DNA from: Dorea formicigenerans | GTDB lineage: Bacteria > Bacillota > Clostridia > Lachnospirales > Lachnospiraceae | Direction: 5' to 3' | Length of the DNA: 64,000 nucleotides | NCBI RefSeq assembly: GCF_025150245.1 | Contig: NZ_CP102279.1 | Coordinates: 2,477,423-2,541,422, forward strand | Shown: piece after piece, positions 1 through 9,877 of the stretch | Layout of the letters: every line of letters begins with the position of its first letter | Numbering within the stretch: the first letter of the stretch is position 1 | Notes under the pieces: generated by a model | Told to the model about the DNA's origin: nothing | The model's database searches: none | The model's input: only the letters and a program-made list of their open reading frames with translations | Translations under genes and position numbers: made by a program

Positions 1-1637
1 AAGAAAAGAAACTTGTACGGGAGCGCACCTTTGATGAAGCCACCGGGAAAGGCAAGACCCGCCTACATTTTGAGGAACAGGAAAAGCCCATAGGAAAGAA
101 TAAGCCCCACAATAACCCGCTATCCCGCCCCGCACAGGAAGCGGGTATTTTCGTCCACAACAAGATACATTCCGTTGAAAAGGACAATTCCGGCGTTGAG
201 GGGGCGCACAAATCCGAAGAACTGGCAGAGCGCGGCGCAAAGTACGGGGCGCGGAAAGTCAAGGAGGGCTACCACAGCCACAAGCTCAAACCCTACCGGG
301 CGGCGGCAAAGGCAGAGAAAGCGGCGTTCAAGGCGAATGTGGATTTTCAGTACCATAAAGCCCTGCATGACAATCCGCAGATTGCGGGCAATCCCCTTTC
401 CCGCTTCATGCAGAAGCAGCAAATCAAGCGGCAGTATGCAAAGTCGGCAAGGAAAGGCGGCGCAAAAACGGCGCAGAAAGCCGCAGAGAACACCCGCAAG
501 GCGGCAAAAAAGACCGCCGAGGAAACAAAAAAGGCAATCGCTTTTGTAGGGCGGCACCCGGCGGGCGTATGTATCGCCGTTGCCGCGCTACTCTTATTCA
601 TCATGGTATCGGCGGGGCTTTCCTCTTGCGGTTCCATGTTCTCCGGCTTGATGAACGGCATACTTGGGACTTCCTACACGTCGGAGGACAGCGACCTTGT
701 GGCGACGGAGAACAATTACGCCGCAAAGGAAAACGAGCTTCAGCAGCAGATTGACAATATCGAAAGCACCCACCCCGGCTATGACGAATACCGCTATGAC
801 CTTGACAGTATCGGGCATAACCCCCATGAGTTAGCGTCCTACCTCACCGCCCTTTTACAGACCTACACCCCGCAGAGCGCACAGGCAGAGCTAAATCGCG
901 TCTTTGCCATGCAGTACACTTTGACGCTGACAGAAGAAACGGAAATCCGCTACCGCACAGAAACAAGCACAGACCCGGAAACAGGGGAAACGACCACCGA
1001 GGAAGTACCCTACGAGTACCATATCCTCAACGTGAAGCTGACGAACAAGCCCATTTCCGAGATTGCGGAGGAACTTCTAACGCCACAGCAGCTTGAAATG
1101 TACCGCGTCTATCTGGAAACAAGCGGAAACAAACCGCTGATTTTCGGCGGCGGCTCCCCCGATATGGGCGCGTCCGAGGATTTAAGCGGCGTACAGCTTG
1201 TAAACGGCACACGCCCCGGCAACACCGCCGTTGTAGACCTTGCGAAGCGGCAAGTCGGCAACGTGGGCGGGCGACCCTTTTGGAGCTGGTACGGATTTAA
1301 CAGCCGCGTGGAATGGTGCGCCTGTTTCGTTTCATGGTGCTACAATCAAGCCGGAAAGAGCGAGCCGCGCTTTGCCGGGTGCCAGTCACAGGGCGTACCC
1401 TGGTTCCAGTCACGCGGGCAATGGGGCGCGAGGGGCTATGAGAATATCGCCCCCGGCGACGCTATCTTTTTCGACTGGGACGGGGACGGGAGCGCAGACC
1501 ATGTGGGGCTTGTTATCGGAACGGACGGGGAGCGCGTCTATACCGTCGAGGGCAATTCCGGCGACGCCTGCAAGATAAAGAGCTACCCCGTCAATTACTC
1601 CTGTATCAAAGGCTATGGGCTGATGAACTGGAATTAA
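1..1637 (+). CDS. Conjugation peptidoglycan hydrolase, CD1108-like (5' truncated by window edge)
   Basis: The frame is open from base 3 with no stop, so the gene starts before the window; the Met at 339 is internal. The visible part has an Ala/Lys-rich basic stretch (about 300-540), one hydrophobic segment (about 570-650) and a C-terminal NlpC/P60- or CHAP-like domain from about 1220. The likely catalytic Cys lies in EWCACFVSW (about 1312-1338) and the His in DHVGLV (about 1498). This architecture matches the CD1108 family of Tn1549-type elements, which locally opens peptidoglycan for the mating channel. It is followed at once by DUF4315 and DUF4366 genes, the usual order. Family assignment is from memory of motifs and context. 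Confidence 0.8.
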   Translation, partial: EKKLVRERTFDEATGKGKTRLHFEEQEKPIGKNKPHNNPLSRPAQEAGIFVHNKIHSVEKDNSGVEGAHKSEELAERGAKYGARKVKEGYHSHKLKPYRAAAKAEKAAFKANVDFQYHKALHDNPQIAGNPLSRFMQKQQIKRQYAKSARKGGAKTAQKAAENTRKAAKKTAEETKKAIAFVGRHPAGVCIAVAALLLFIMVSAGLSSCGSMFSGLMNGILGTSYTSEDSDLVATENNYAAKENELQQQIDNIESTHPGYDEYRYDLDSIGHNPHELASYLTALLQTYTPQSAQAELNRVFAMQYTLTLTEETEIRYRTETSTDPETGETTTEEVPYEYHILNVKLTNKPISEIAEELLTPQQLEMYRVYLETSGNKPLIFGGGSPDMGASEDLSGVQLVNGTRPGNTAVVDLAKRQVGNVGGRPFWSWYGFNSRVEWCACFVSWCYNQAGKSEPRFAGCQSQGVPWFQSRGQWGARGYENIAPGDAIFFDWDGDGSADHVGLVIGTDGERVYTVEGNSGDACKIKSYPVNYSCIKGYGLMNWN

Positions 1638-1671
1638 CATATTTTTGAGCAAAGAAAGGAGAAATTTATTG

Positions 1672-1950
1672 ATGGCTATGAACAAAATTGAACGTATCGA
1701 CAAAGAGATTGCAAAGACCCGCGAGAAAATCACCGAGTACCAGAACAGATTAAGGGGGCTTGAAGCGCAGAAAACCGAAGCGGAAAACCTGCAAATCGTA
1801 CAGCTTGTGCGCTCCATGCGCCTTTCCCCGCATGAGCTTTCCGCTATGCTTTCCGGCGGCGGTATTCCGGGCATGGAAGCCGCGCCGGGCTACCCCGCAG
1901 AACCCGCAGACCACGACACCGAAGAAATGGAGGACACCGAGAATGAATAA
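1672..1950 (+). CDS. DUF4315 family ICE protein
   Basis: A 92-residue protein whose first 45 residues form a charged coiled coil ([19 protein letters not shown]) followed by a short helical segment and an acidic tail. This is the DUF4315 pattern in Tn1549-like conjugation modules; its function is not known. The start is chosen at 1672 because AAAGGAG lies about 10 bases upstream; the ATG at 1678 is an alternative. Its stop overlaps the start of the next gene, so the two are probably translationally coupled. Confidence 0.75.
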   Translation: MAMNKIERIDKEIAKTREKITEYQNRLRGLEAQKTEAENLQIVQLVRSMRLSPHELSAMLSGGGIPGMEAAPGYPAEPADHDTEEMEDTENE

Positions 1951-2644
1951 GAAAATCCTTAGAACCTTGACCGCACTCTGCGCCGCCCTCATGCTGACGG
2001 GCGGCTTTTCCGTCACCGCCTTTGCACAGACCCCGGAGGGACAGGACGCGACCGACGACAGCGGCGTTGTCTATGAGGAACCCGAAAAGGAAGAACCCCT
2101 TACCCCGGACGGGAACGCGACCCTTGTAGACGATTTCGGCGGCAACAAGCAGCTTATCACAGTGACGACCAAAAACGGCAATTACTTTTATATCCTTATC
2201 GACCGGGACGACGAGGGCGAGGACACCGTACATTTCCTTAATCAAGTGGACGAAGCCGACCTTATGGCACTCATGGAGGACGGAAGCACCGAAGCAGCCC
2301 CGCCCGCCGTTTGCAGTTGCACCGATAAATGCGAAGCCGGAAAGGTAAATGTGAGCTGCCCTGTCTGCAAGGACAACATGACCGCTTGCAGCGGCAAGGA
2401 AGCGGAGCCGGAAACCGAGAAACCAACAGAGCAGCCCAAAGAGAAAGGCAATACAGGCGGGCTTGTGCTTTTCCTTGTCGTGGCACTTCTTGGCGGCGGG
2501 GGCGCGTTCTATTATTTTAAGTTTATGAAGCCAAAGCAGAACGTCAAGGGCGACACCGACCTTGAAGATTTCGATTTTGACGATTACGACGAGGACGAGG
2601 GGGACGGGCTTTCTGATGAAGAACAGGAGGACGAGGAAGCATGA
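1943..2644 (+). CDS. DUF4366 / CD1107-family ICE membrane protein
   Basis: A 233-residue protein with an N-terminal signal peptide (ends near TAFAQ), a predicted extracellular region with a Cys cluster ([10 protein letters not shown], then [11 protein letters not shown]), one C-terminal membrane segment around residues 172-193, and a very acidic cytoplasmic tail. This is the layout of the CD1107/DUF4366 family found next to the conjugation hydrolase. It is probably an envelope part of the transfer machinery; its exact role is not established. The start at 1943 overlaps the preceding stop (ATGAATAA). Confidence 0.8.
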   Translation: MNKKILRTLTALCAALMLTGGFSVTAFAQTPEGQDATDDSGVVYEEPEKEEPLTPDGNATLVDDFGGNKQLITVTTKNGNYFYILIDRDDEGEDTVHFLNQVDEADLMALMEDGSTEAAPPAVCSCTDKCEAGKVNVSCPVCKDNMTACSGKEAEPETEKPTEQPKEKGNTGGLVLFLVVALLGGGGAFYYFKFMKPKQNVKGDTDLEDFDFDDYDEDEGDGLSDEEQEDEEA

Positions 2645-2829
2645 CGCTTTTTACCGAAAACCCTTTAGAAAAAATGATGGTACAAAGACCCACCGGGCGG
2701 CGTGACAGTGCGCCGCCCGTTCCAAAATCCCCGGCGTGTATGCGTTGCCCTTATAAGGCGCAATCCCCCTGTATCGGCTATTGTCTGAAACAGGCACAGG
2801 AGAAGAAGCACACCGCGCCGGAACGCTGA
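2641..2829 (+). CDS. Small Cys-containing ICE protein, function unknown
   Basis: A 62-residue ORF whose ATGA start overlaps the stop of the preceding gene; it ends 15 bases before topB. It has four Cys residues in the spacing [16 protein letters not shown], which suggests metal binding. No named family was recognised. The coupling and its fixed place between the DUF4366 gene and topB support a real gene. Confidence 0.6.
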   Translation: MTLFTENPLEKMMVQRPTGRRDSAPPVPKSPACMRCPYKAQSPCIGYCLKQAQEKKHTAPER

Positions 2830-2844
2830 AAGGAGGATTTTTTC

Positions 2845-4935
2845 ATGGCATTTAGACTTGTGATTGCAGAAAAGCCGAGCGTGGCGCAGACTATCGCCGC
2901 CGCGCTTGGCATTAAGGGGAAACAGGACGGGTATATCGAGGGCGGCGGCTACCTCATTTCATGGTGCGTCGGGCATTTGGTACAGCTTGCGGAAGCTGCC
3001 GCCTACGGGGAGCAATATAAAAAATGGAGTTTTGACAGCTTACCCATTCTGCCGGAGGAATGGCAGTACGCCGTTGACCCGGACAAGGGGAAGCAATTCA
3101 AAACCATTAAAGAGCTTATGCACCGCGCCGACGTTTCCGAAGTGGTAAATGCGTGTGACGCGGGGCGCGAGGGTGAATTGATTTTCCGCTTTGTCTACGA
3201 AGTGGCGGGCTGCAAGAAGCCCATGCGCCGCTTGTGGATTTCTTCAATGGAGGACGGGGCGATTAAGGCGGGCTTTGCTTCCCTCAAAGACGGGCGGGAC
3301 TATGGCGCGCTCTTTGCGTCCGCCCTCTGCCGCGCAAAGGCTGACTGGCTTATCGGCATTAACGCCACCCGGCTTTTCTCCTGCCTGTATGGAAAGACCT
3401 TGAACGTGGGGCGCGTCCAGACCCCGACCTTAAAAATGCTCACCGACCGGGACGCGGCTATCTCCCATTTCCAGAAAGAAAAATATTATCATGTTCGCCT
3501 TGATTTATCCGGCGCGGACGCGGCAAGCGAAAGGATTTCGGACAAGGCAGAAGCCGACGCGCTGAAAGGGGCTTGCGAAGCGGGAAAGGCGGTATGCGTT
3601 TCCCTTACCAGAGAGAAGAAAACCGCAGCCCCGCCAAAGCTCTTTGACCTTACCTCTTTGCAGCGGGAAACGAACCGCATTTTCGGTTACACCGCAAAGC
3701 AGACCCTTGACCTTGCACAATCCCTTTATGAAAAGCGGCTCCTTACTTATCCGAGGACGGACAGCAGCTTTCTTACTGACGACATGGGCGGCACCGCAGC
3801 GGACATTATCGCGCTGCTTTGCGAAAAGCTCCCCTTTATGGCGGGCGCGGACTTCACGCCGGAGATTGCAAAGGTATTAGACAGCAAGAAAGTATCAGAC
3901 CACCACGCAATCATTCCCACTATGGAGCTTGCAAAGGCTGACCCGGACGCGCTGCCGGAAAGCGAGAAGAATATCCTTACCCTTGCGGGGGCGCGTCTGC
4001 TTTTTGCCACCGCCGAGCCGCATATTTATGAAGCGGTTACGGCGGTTTTCTCATGCGCCGGGACAGACTTCACCGCAAGGGGAAAGACCGTACTTGCGGA
4101 GGGTTGGAAAGAGCTTGAACGCAGATACCGGGCGACGCTGAAAGATAAGCCCGAAGCAGAGGACGGGGAAAATGAGGGCGTGACGCTGCCGGAGCTTTCC
4201 GAGGGACAGAACTTTCCTAACCCCGCCGCAAAAGTAACGGAGCATACCACAACGCCGCCGAAGCCCCACAGCGAAGCGTCGCTTCTCTCTGCTATGGAGC
4301 GAGCCGGGAACGGGGACACCGACCCGGACGCGGAACGCCGGGGGCTTGGCACTCCCGCCACCCGCGCCGCCGTCATTGAAAAACTGGTAAAGGGCGGCTT
4401 TGCAGAGCGCAAGGGGAAGCAGCTTATCCCCACGCAGAACGGAGCCGCCCTTATATCAGTCTTGCCGGATATGCTCACTTCCCCGCAGCTTACCGCAGAA
4501 TGGGAAAACAATCTGACGCAGATAGCAAAGGGAGCCGCAGACCCCGGCGAATTTCTGTCCGGCATTGAAGCTATGGCGCGGGAGCTTGTGCAGACACACG
4601 CCGCAGCACTGGACGGGAAAAAGGATTTGTTCCGGGAGGAAAAGCCCTCTGTCGGCAAATGCCCCCGTTGCGGTTCCCCCGTCCATGAGGGGAAGAAAAA
4701 CTATTATTGCAGCAACAAAGAATGTGCCTTTGTCATGTGGAAGAATGACCGCTTTTTCGAGGAACGCAAGACCGCTTTTTCCGCGAAGATTGCCGCCGCG
4801 CTCCTTAAATCCGGCAAAGTGAATGTGAAGAAGCTCTATTCCCCGAAAACAGGCAAGACCTATGACGGAACTATCGTTCTGGCTGACACTGGCGGGAAAT
4901 ACGTCAACTACCGTATCGAAGTACAGAAGAACTAA
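2845..4935 (+). CDS. topB: DNA topoisomerase III (type IA)
   Basis: A 696-residue type IA topoisomerase. The N-terminal TOPRIM domain begins LVIAEKPSVAQTIA and contains the acidic motif DAGREGELIFR. The catalytic Tyr lies in LLTYPRTDSSF near residue 302. A C-terminal zinc ribbon begins CPRCGSPV near residue 606 and includes CSNKEC. It relaxes or decatenates single-stranded DNA and is a standard gene of Tn1549-type ICEs, where it probably assists transfer or replication of the excised circle. The ribosome binding site AAAGGAGG is 11 bases before the ATG. Being element-borne, it is distinct from a housekeeping topB. Confidence 0.92.
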   Translation: MAFRLVIAEKPSVAQTIAAALGIKGKQDGYIEGGGYLISWCVGHLVQLAEAAAYGEQYKKWSFDSLPILPEEWQYAVDPDKGKQFKTIKELMHRADVSEVVNACDAGREGELIFRFVYEVAGCKKPMRRLWISSMEDGAIKAGFASLKDGRDYGALFASALCRAKADWLIGINATRLFSCLYGKTLNVGRVQTPTLKMLTDRDAAISHFQKEKYYHVRLDLSGADAASERISDKAEADALKGACEAGKAVCVSLTREKKTAAPPKLFDLTSLQRETNRIFGYTAKQTLDLAQSLYEKRLLTYPRTDSSFLTDDMGGTAADIIALLCEKLPFMAGADFTPEIAKVLDSKKVSDHHAIIPTMELAKADPDALPESEKNILTLAGARLLFATAEPHIYEAVTAVFSCAGTDFTARGKTVLAEGWKELERRYRATLKDKPEAEDGENEGVTLPELSEGQNFPNPAAKVTEHTTTPPKPHSEASLLSAMERAGNGDTDPDAERRGLGTPATRAAVIEKLVKGGFAERKGKQLIPTQNGAALISVLPDMLTSPQLTAEWENNLTQIAKGAADPGEFLSGIEAMARELVQTHAAALDGKKDLFREEKPSVGKCPRCGSPVHEGKKNYYCSNKECAFVMWKNDRFFEERKTAFSAKIAAALLKSGKVNVKKLYSPKTGKTYDGTIVLADTGGKYVNYRIEVQKN

Positions 4936-4944
4936 AAACTTGAA

Positions 4945-5031
4945 TAGCAAGCATAGGAAGCGGGTACCCACTTCCGTAAATCCCTGTCCTGCCGCTGACG
5001 CGCCGGACGGGGATTTTGCTTGTTGGGAAGT
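4945..5031 (+). other. oriT-like inverted-repeat element, copy A
   Basis: Between topB and the 1187-codon gene lies an 87-base element. It holds AGCAAGCATAGGAAGCGGG, a near-perfect palindrome centred on GGTACC (4957-4976), a variable GC-rich middle, and TTGCTTGTTGGGAAGT at the right. The same left and right parts occur on the minus strand just upstream of mobC (12398-12483). Matching structure upstream of the mobilisation genes makes an origin of transfer or relaxosome binding site likely, but this copy lies far from the relaxase, so its role is inferred only. Confidence 0.5.
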
Positions 5032-5147
5032 TTCCCAAACCCTCTAAAAAAATGAAAAAATTGTTGGCATAACGCACAGCCCACCGTAGTACGGGGCGAA
5101 CCCCAAAAGCGCGGCGGTGCGCCGCCATTTCAGAAAGGAGCGAATGA

Positions 5148-8100
5148 ATGGAAAAGAAAAAAGGTTACTCCATGTTTGAGCGTGACAAGTTAGACCCGGC
5201 TGACAGTATGCGGATAGAGCGAAATATTTATTTTGAGGAACAGACCGCTGACCTTTCCGGGCTTACCGCCCTGCCCTTAGAACAGTTACAGGCATTGCGG
5301 GAAGAATACGCGGCGGCTGAACAGGCAGCTTTTGAAGCCTTGCAAGAACAGGCGGCGGCATGGGACGAACAGGCGGGAAAGACCCTTGCCATTGACAAAG
5401 CCATTGAGTATGTGAGGACACCCGAAGCTACGCATACCGCGAACCAGTGGGAAGCTACGGACTACGGGAAGCACATCAGCAACCGCGTCTACCAAATGCG
5501 CTACCACATATCCGAGAATACCCGGTATGACAGGGAAAAAGAGAAATCCATTCCCTATTCGTGGACGCTTTCATGGAGTATTTACACCAACAGCCCCCAC
5601 AATTACGGACAGGCAAAAATCGCCGGACAGGAAAGGAAAGTCTTTGCAGACAAGGCAGCTATGGAAAAATATCTGAATGGGCGTATCAAAGCCTATCAGC
5701 ATTTATTCACCGAGGTATCGCCGCCTATCCCGCCAGAGTATGCAGAGCATTTCAAAGTAAACGGGCAGCTTTTACCGGGCTATGCTATCGAGGGCGAGGA
5801 ACGGGCGCAGCCTACCGCTGAAAAAGCAGCCCCCACCACAGCAGAGCCGCCACAGGACACCGAACAGAGAAAGGAGCGTGAAACCATAAACGAGCAGTTT
5901 TCAATTCTTATCGACAGCCGCAGCCGCTTTGAAACAGGCAAACCGGGCGGCGTGTGGCTTCCCATGCCGACCACAACAGAGCAGCTTCATGCGGCTATGG
6001 AAAGCGTCGGCATTACCGCAGACAATCCGCAGGATTTTTTCATCAACGGGTATTCTTCTACGGAGGACTGCCCCTTTGACTTGCCGCTTTCCGTTATCCA
6101 AAGCGCAAGCATGGACGAGCTGAATTATTTTGGAAAACTTCTGGAAATGCAGAGTGACGGGGACAAGGATAAATTTGCGGCGGCGGTTACACATGGCGAG
6201 TATGCCGGAAGCATGAAAGACCTTATCAACCTTGCACAAAACCTTGACTGTTACTGGCTCTATCCCACTGTCCGCAGCGAAGAAGATTACGGTTATTATC
6301 TTATCGACGAACTGGACGAGCTGGAGCTTCCCGAAGAAGCAAAGAAATATTTCAAGTATGAAGAATACGGGCGGGACGCAGTTAGCAAGGATAAGGGGCA
6401 GTTTACCGAACAGGGCTATATCTATAACAATCAGAACACCTTTACCGAATGGTATCGGGGAACGGAAAACGAGATACCCAAAGAATACCGCGTTATGAGC
6501 TTCCCACAGCCGGAACGCGGCGGACAGGACAAGACCTTTATGGACGCAGCCGCCACAGAGCAGACCGCCCGAACCGCCGCAGAGCAGCCACAGGAGCCGC
6601 ACCCGGTTATCCCTATCGTGCTGACAGCCGGGAAGCCCGCCGAGAAATTAAAAGAGATTACCGACCGTCTGGAACAGGGCATTACGGAACTCTTTGACAG
6701 CGAGCGTTACAAGGAATATCTGAAAGTCATGTCAAAATTCCATAATTACAGCTTCCGAAACACCGTCCTTATCGCCATGCAGAAGCCGGACGCTTCCCTT
6801 TTGGCGGGCTTTTCCGCTTGGAAGAACAACTTTGAGCGAAATGTGATGAGAGGGCAAAAGGGAATTAAAATCATTGCCCCGTCGCCCTATAAAATCAAAC
6901 AGGAAATGCAGAAAATCGACCCGCACACGCAGAAGCCCATAATCGGCAAGGACGGAAAGCCCGTCACCGAGGAAAAGGAAATCACCATACCCGCCTACAA
7001 GGTGGTATCCGTCTTTGACGTTTCCCAGACCGAGGGAAAGGAACTGCCGGACATTGCCGTTGACGAACTGACAGGCGACGTTGACCGCTATAAGGACTTT
7101 TTCGCAGCCCTTGAAAAGACTTCCCCCGTTCCTATCGCCTTTGAGAATATCGAGGGCGGCTCTCATGGCTACTACCACTTGGAGGACAAGCGCATTGCTA
7201 TCAACGAGGGCATGAGCGAATTACAGACCTTAAAGACCGCCATTCACGAAATCGCCCATGCGAAGCTGCACGACATTGACCTCAACGCGCCAAAGGACGA
7301 GCAACCCCGCGTTGACCGCCGCACCCGCGAAGTCGAAGCGGAAAGCGTCGCCTATACCGTCTGCCAACATTACGGGCTTGACACGTCGGACTATTCTTTC
7401 GGCTATGTCGCCGGGTGGAGCAGCGGGCGGGAGCTGTCCGAGCTGAAAAGCTCCCTTGAAACGATACGCAGCGCAGCCGCCGAGATTATCAATTCCATAG
7501 ACGCGAATTTTGCGGAGCTGCAAAAGGCACAGGACAAGGAGCAGACCGCCGGACAGGAGCAGCCCACCAGAGAGGGACAAGAAGCCGCGCCACAGCCGGA
7601 AGCCCCGAAAAAAGCAGATACAGCCGGGAAAGAAAAGCCGGAAGCAGCCCCGAAAGAAGCCTTTACCCCGGAAACGATTTACAGAGTGCGCCGGAACCCT
7701 TACAGCGACAGCCGGGAAAACAGCCACCTCTTGCAAGCCTATGTGACACAGGAGAACGGGCGGGCGAAAATGGGCGACGTGCTTTATACGGGAACGCCGG
7801 AGAAATGCCGCGAGCTTATGGGGCAGCTCAAAAGCGGCGAGCTGACCGAGGGCGACGTAAAGCAGCTTTACGCAAAGGCACAGGAAACGGCGCAGACCAC
7901 CGGACAGGACAAGGACACCTTTTCCATTTACCAGATAAAGGGCGGGGACGAAACAAGGGACTTCCGCTTTGAGCCTTACGACCGCCTGCAGGCGGCGGGA
8001 AATGTGGTTGATAAAGCGAACTATGAGCTTGTCTATTCCGCGCCCCTTGCGCCGGAAACTTCCCTTGAAGATATTTATACCCGCTTCAATATCGACCACC

Positions 8101-8711
8101 CAAAAGATTTTAAGGGACACAGCCTTTCCGTTTCGGACGTGGTAGTGCTTCATCAGAACGGACAGGACACCGCGCATTACGTTGACAGCGTAGGCTTCCG
8201 GCAAGTGCCGGAGTTTTTACAGGAGCAGAAGCAGCTTACCCCGGACGAGCTGACAACGGGCGAAACAATCCAGACACCGAGGGGGACTTTCCATGTGACC
8301 GCCATGAGCCGGGAGCAGATAGAAGCCGCCGGATATGGCTTTCACCACCAGTCGGACGACGGAAAGTATCTGATTATGGGGAACGGGACGCGGGCGTTTG
8401 CTGTTGCCGCAGAGCAGCCGGAAAAGGCAAACCCCTTGAAGCATATCGAGGACACCGTAGAGCAGAACGACAACAACTTTGACGGTATCATCAACAACAC
8501 CCCTACCGTTGACGAACTGGAAGCAAAGGTTAAGGCGGGAGAAACAATTTCCCTTGTTGACCTGGCTAACGCGGTCAAAGCCGACAAAGAGCGCGGCAAG
8601 GAAGCGAAGCCGGAAAAGAAGCCCTCTATCCGGGCGCAGCTTAGGGCTGACAAGGAAAAGGCGCAGAAGAAAAACGCAAAGCAGAAATTACAGGATTTGG
8701 AAAGGAGCTGA
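5148..8711 (+). CDS. Multidomain antirestriction/metallopeptidase ICE protein (ArdA-, ArdC-N-, HExxH-, YodL-, DUF4316-like)
   Basis: A 1187-residue protein. Residues about 248-440 resemble the DNA-mimic antirestriction protein ArdA, with a patch like YGYYLIDELDELELPEEAKK. Residues about 492-590 resemble the ArdC N-terminal single-strand-DNA-binding domain (FHNYSFRNTVLIAMQKP). A zinc-peptidase motif HEIAHAKLH follows near residue 699. A YodL-like domain (FSIYQIKGG) starts near 925, and a DUF4316-like tail (KPSIRAQLRADKEK) closes the protein. It may protect incoming DNA from restriction in the recipient. AAAGGAG precedes the start. The downstream gene repeats the same tail motif. Domain names are by motif recall. 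Confidence 0.75.
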   Translation: MEKKKGYSMFERDKLDPADSMRIERNIYFEEQTADLSGLTALPLEQLQALREEYAAAEQAAFEALQEQAAAWDEQAGKTLAIDKAIEYVRTPEATHTANQWEATDYGKHISNRVYQMRYHISENTRYDREKEKSIPYSWTLSWSIYTNSPHNYGQAKIAGQERKVFADKAAMEKYLNGRIKAYQHLFTEVSPPIPPEYAEHFKVNGQLLPGYAIEGEERAQPTAEKAAPTTAEPPQDTEQRKERETINEQFSILIDSRSRFETGKPGGVWLPMPTTTEQLHAAMESVGITADNPQDFFINGYSSTEDCPFDLPLSVIQSASMDELNYFGKLLEMQSDGDKDKFAAAVTHGEYAGSMKDLINLAQNLDCYWLYPTVRSEEDYGYYLIDELDELELPEEAKKYFKYEEYGRDAVSKDKGQFTEQGYIYNNQNTFTEWYRGTENEIPKEYRVMSFPQPERGGQDKTFMDAAATEQTARTAAEQPQEPHPVIPIVLTAGKPAEKLKEITDRLEQGITELFDSERYKEYLKVMSKFHNYSFRNTVLIAMQKPDASLLAGFSAWKNNFERNVMRGQKGIKIIAPSPYKIKQEMQKIDPHTQKPIIGKDGKPVTEEKEITIPAYKVVSVFDVSQTEGKELPDIAVDELTGDVDRYKDFFAALEKTSPVPIAFENIEGGSHGYYHLEDKRIAINEGMSELQTLKTAIHEIAHAKLHDIDLNAPKDEQPRVDRRTREVEAESVAYTVCQHYGLDTSDYSFGYVAGWSSGRELSELKSSLETIRSAAAEIINSIDANFAELQKAQDKEQTAGQEQPTREGQEAAPQPEAPKKADTAGKEKPEAAPKEAFTPETIYRVRRNPYSDSRENSHLLQAYVTQENGRAKMGDVLYTGTPEKCRELMGQLKSGELTEGDVKQLYAKAQETAQTTGQDKDTFSIYQIKGGDETRDFRFEPYDRLQAAGNVVDKANYELVYSAPLAPETSLEDIYTRFNIDHPKDFKGHSLSVSDVVVLHQNGQDTAHYVDSVGFRQVPEFLQEQKQLTPDELTTGETIQTPRGTFHVTAMSREQIEAAGYGFHHQSDDGKYLIMGNGTRAFAVAAEQPEKANPLKHIEDTVEQNDNNFDGIINNTPTVDELEAKVKAGETISLVDLANAVKADKERGKEAKPEKKPSIRAQLRADKEKAQKKNAKQKLQDLERS

Positions 8712-8714
8712 CCC

Positions 8715-9668
8715 ATGCCGAAACAGAGTAAATTTGAGAACGTGGATTTGTTCGCTTCCCTCAATGCGGTTATGAAGCAGAACACAGGCTTTTACCAGAG
8801 CGACTTGGAGATTGACAAGGAGATTATCGCAAAGGCGGCGGCAAGCCCCCGCAAGGAGGACAAGACCCTTTTGTGGTTCTGCCGCCCGTCCGGGACGCAT
8901 TGCTTCCGGGAGCGCGACGTTTTCCTCAAAGACACCGCGCCCCACAACACATGGCGTTTCTACATGGAGCAGACGAGCGACCGCGTCCTTGCCTATGCAA
9001 TCGAGCTAACGGGGACGGAGCGCGGGAAAATCAAGGGCAATCTGTACGAACTGGACTACGCTAAACATTATGAGCGCGTCAAGGAAAAGGAGCTGCCCGC
9101 CGATACGGTGAAGCTGATTTATGAGCATGGGGAACGGGAGATACCCGCCGGACAGTTTTTCAACGGCAATCCCGATTATGAGCTTGGAAAGTTTGAACGC
9201 TTTGAAGCCGTACCCAACGACCCGGACGCGCTGCAATCGCTCTTACAGGAAGAACGGCGCAGCCGGGAGCAGCTTCCGCCGGGGGATTTCAAGGCGCATA
9301 TCGCCGCATTGCGGGACGGGCTGATTGAAACGGAAGCGCGGCGCATTGTACGGGAAATGAAGCGGCACGACACGCCGAACAGCCCCAACAAGACCCATTT
9401 CATGGTAGAGCTTTCCCCGGCGTTCATGCAGCTTGCAGCCACAAAGGACACTGACCGCCTTTTCTCCATGCTGCCCTACAAGACCCTTGCCTTTTCCAAA
9501 ATCGAGGGCAGACATGGGACGTATGCGCTGATTGACAAGGGGGAGAACCGGGACAGGAAGATAAGGAAGCCCCGCCCCTCTATCCGGGCGCAGCTTAAAG
9601 CAGACAAGGCAAAGACCGCCCCGAAAAAGGCGGCGGCAAAAACAAAAAATCACGATATGGAGGTATGA
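8715..9668 (+). CDS. Conserved ICE protein with DUF4316-like C-terminal tail
   Basis: A 317-residue protein starting 3 bases after the preceding stop. No catalytic motif was recognised. The C-terminus (RPSIRAQLKADKAK) closely matches the tail of the preceding 1187-residue protein, so both probably use the same docking or DNA-binding tail. The middle is rich in charged residues and holds FNGNPDYELGKFERFEAV. It belongs to the accessory set after topB in Tn1549-type elements. Its function is unknown. Confidence 0.65.
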   Translation: MPKQSKFENVDLFASLNAVMKQNTGFYQSDLEIDKEIIAKAAASPRKEDKTLLWFCRPSGTHCFRERDVFLKDTAPHNTWRFYMEQTSDRVLAYAIELTGTERGKIKGNLYELDYAKHYERVKEKELPADTVKLIYEHGEREIPAGQFFNGNPDYELGKFERFEAVPNDPDALQSLLQEERRSREQLPPGDFKAHIAALRDGLIETEARRIVREMKRHDTPNSPNKTHFMVELSPAFMQLAATKDTDRLFSMLPYKTLAFSKIEGRHGTYALIDKGENRDRKIRKPRPSIRAQLKADKAKTAPKKAAAKTKNHDMEV

Positions 9669-9670
9669 GC

Positions 9671-9877
9671 ATGATTAGACTGACTGTTGAAGAAACAAAC
9701 CTTTTGAGCATTTACAACGAGGGCGGCAAGCGGGCTTTGATTGAGAATGTCAACGCCGCGCTGCCCTACATGGACGCGGATATGCGGGAGCTTGCAAAGC
9801 GCACCCTTTCCAAAGTGGACGCTTTGACCGAAGCGGAATTTGCAGAGCTTCCCATTTACGCCGCTGATGAAGTATGA
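9671..9877 (+). CDS. Transposon-transfer assisting protein (TTRAP family)
   Basis: A 68-residue mostly helical protein (MIRLTVEETNLLSIYNEG) matching the TTRAP family of conjugative transposons, small proteins linked to transfer. The in-frame ATG at 9665 overlaps the preceding stop but lies only one base from GGAGG, so the ATG at 9671 with about 7 bases of spacing is preferred. Its stop overlaps the next start (ATGA), indicating an operon from 5148 to 10239. Confidence 0.75.
   Translation: MIRLTVEETNLLSIYNEGGKRALIENVNAALPYMDADMRELAKRTLSKVDALTEAEFAELPIYAADEV

Noticed and set aside
4026-4658. A 210-codon minus-strand ORF inside topB.
   Set aside because: It is the antisense shadow of a clear topoisomerase domain.
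7230-8204. A 324-codon minus-strand ORF inside the 1187-codon gene.
   Set aside because: Antisense to conserved domains, with low-complexity Gly/Leu/Arg content and no start signal.
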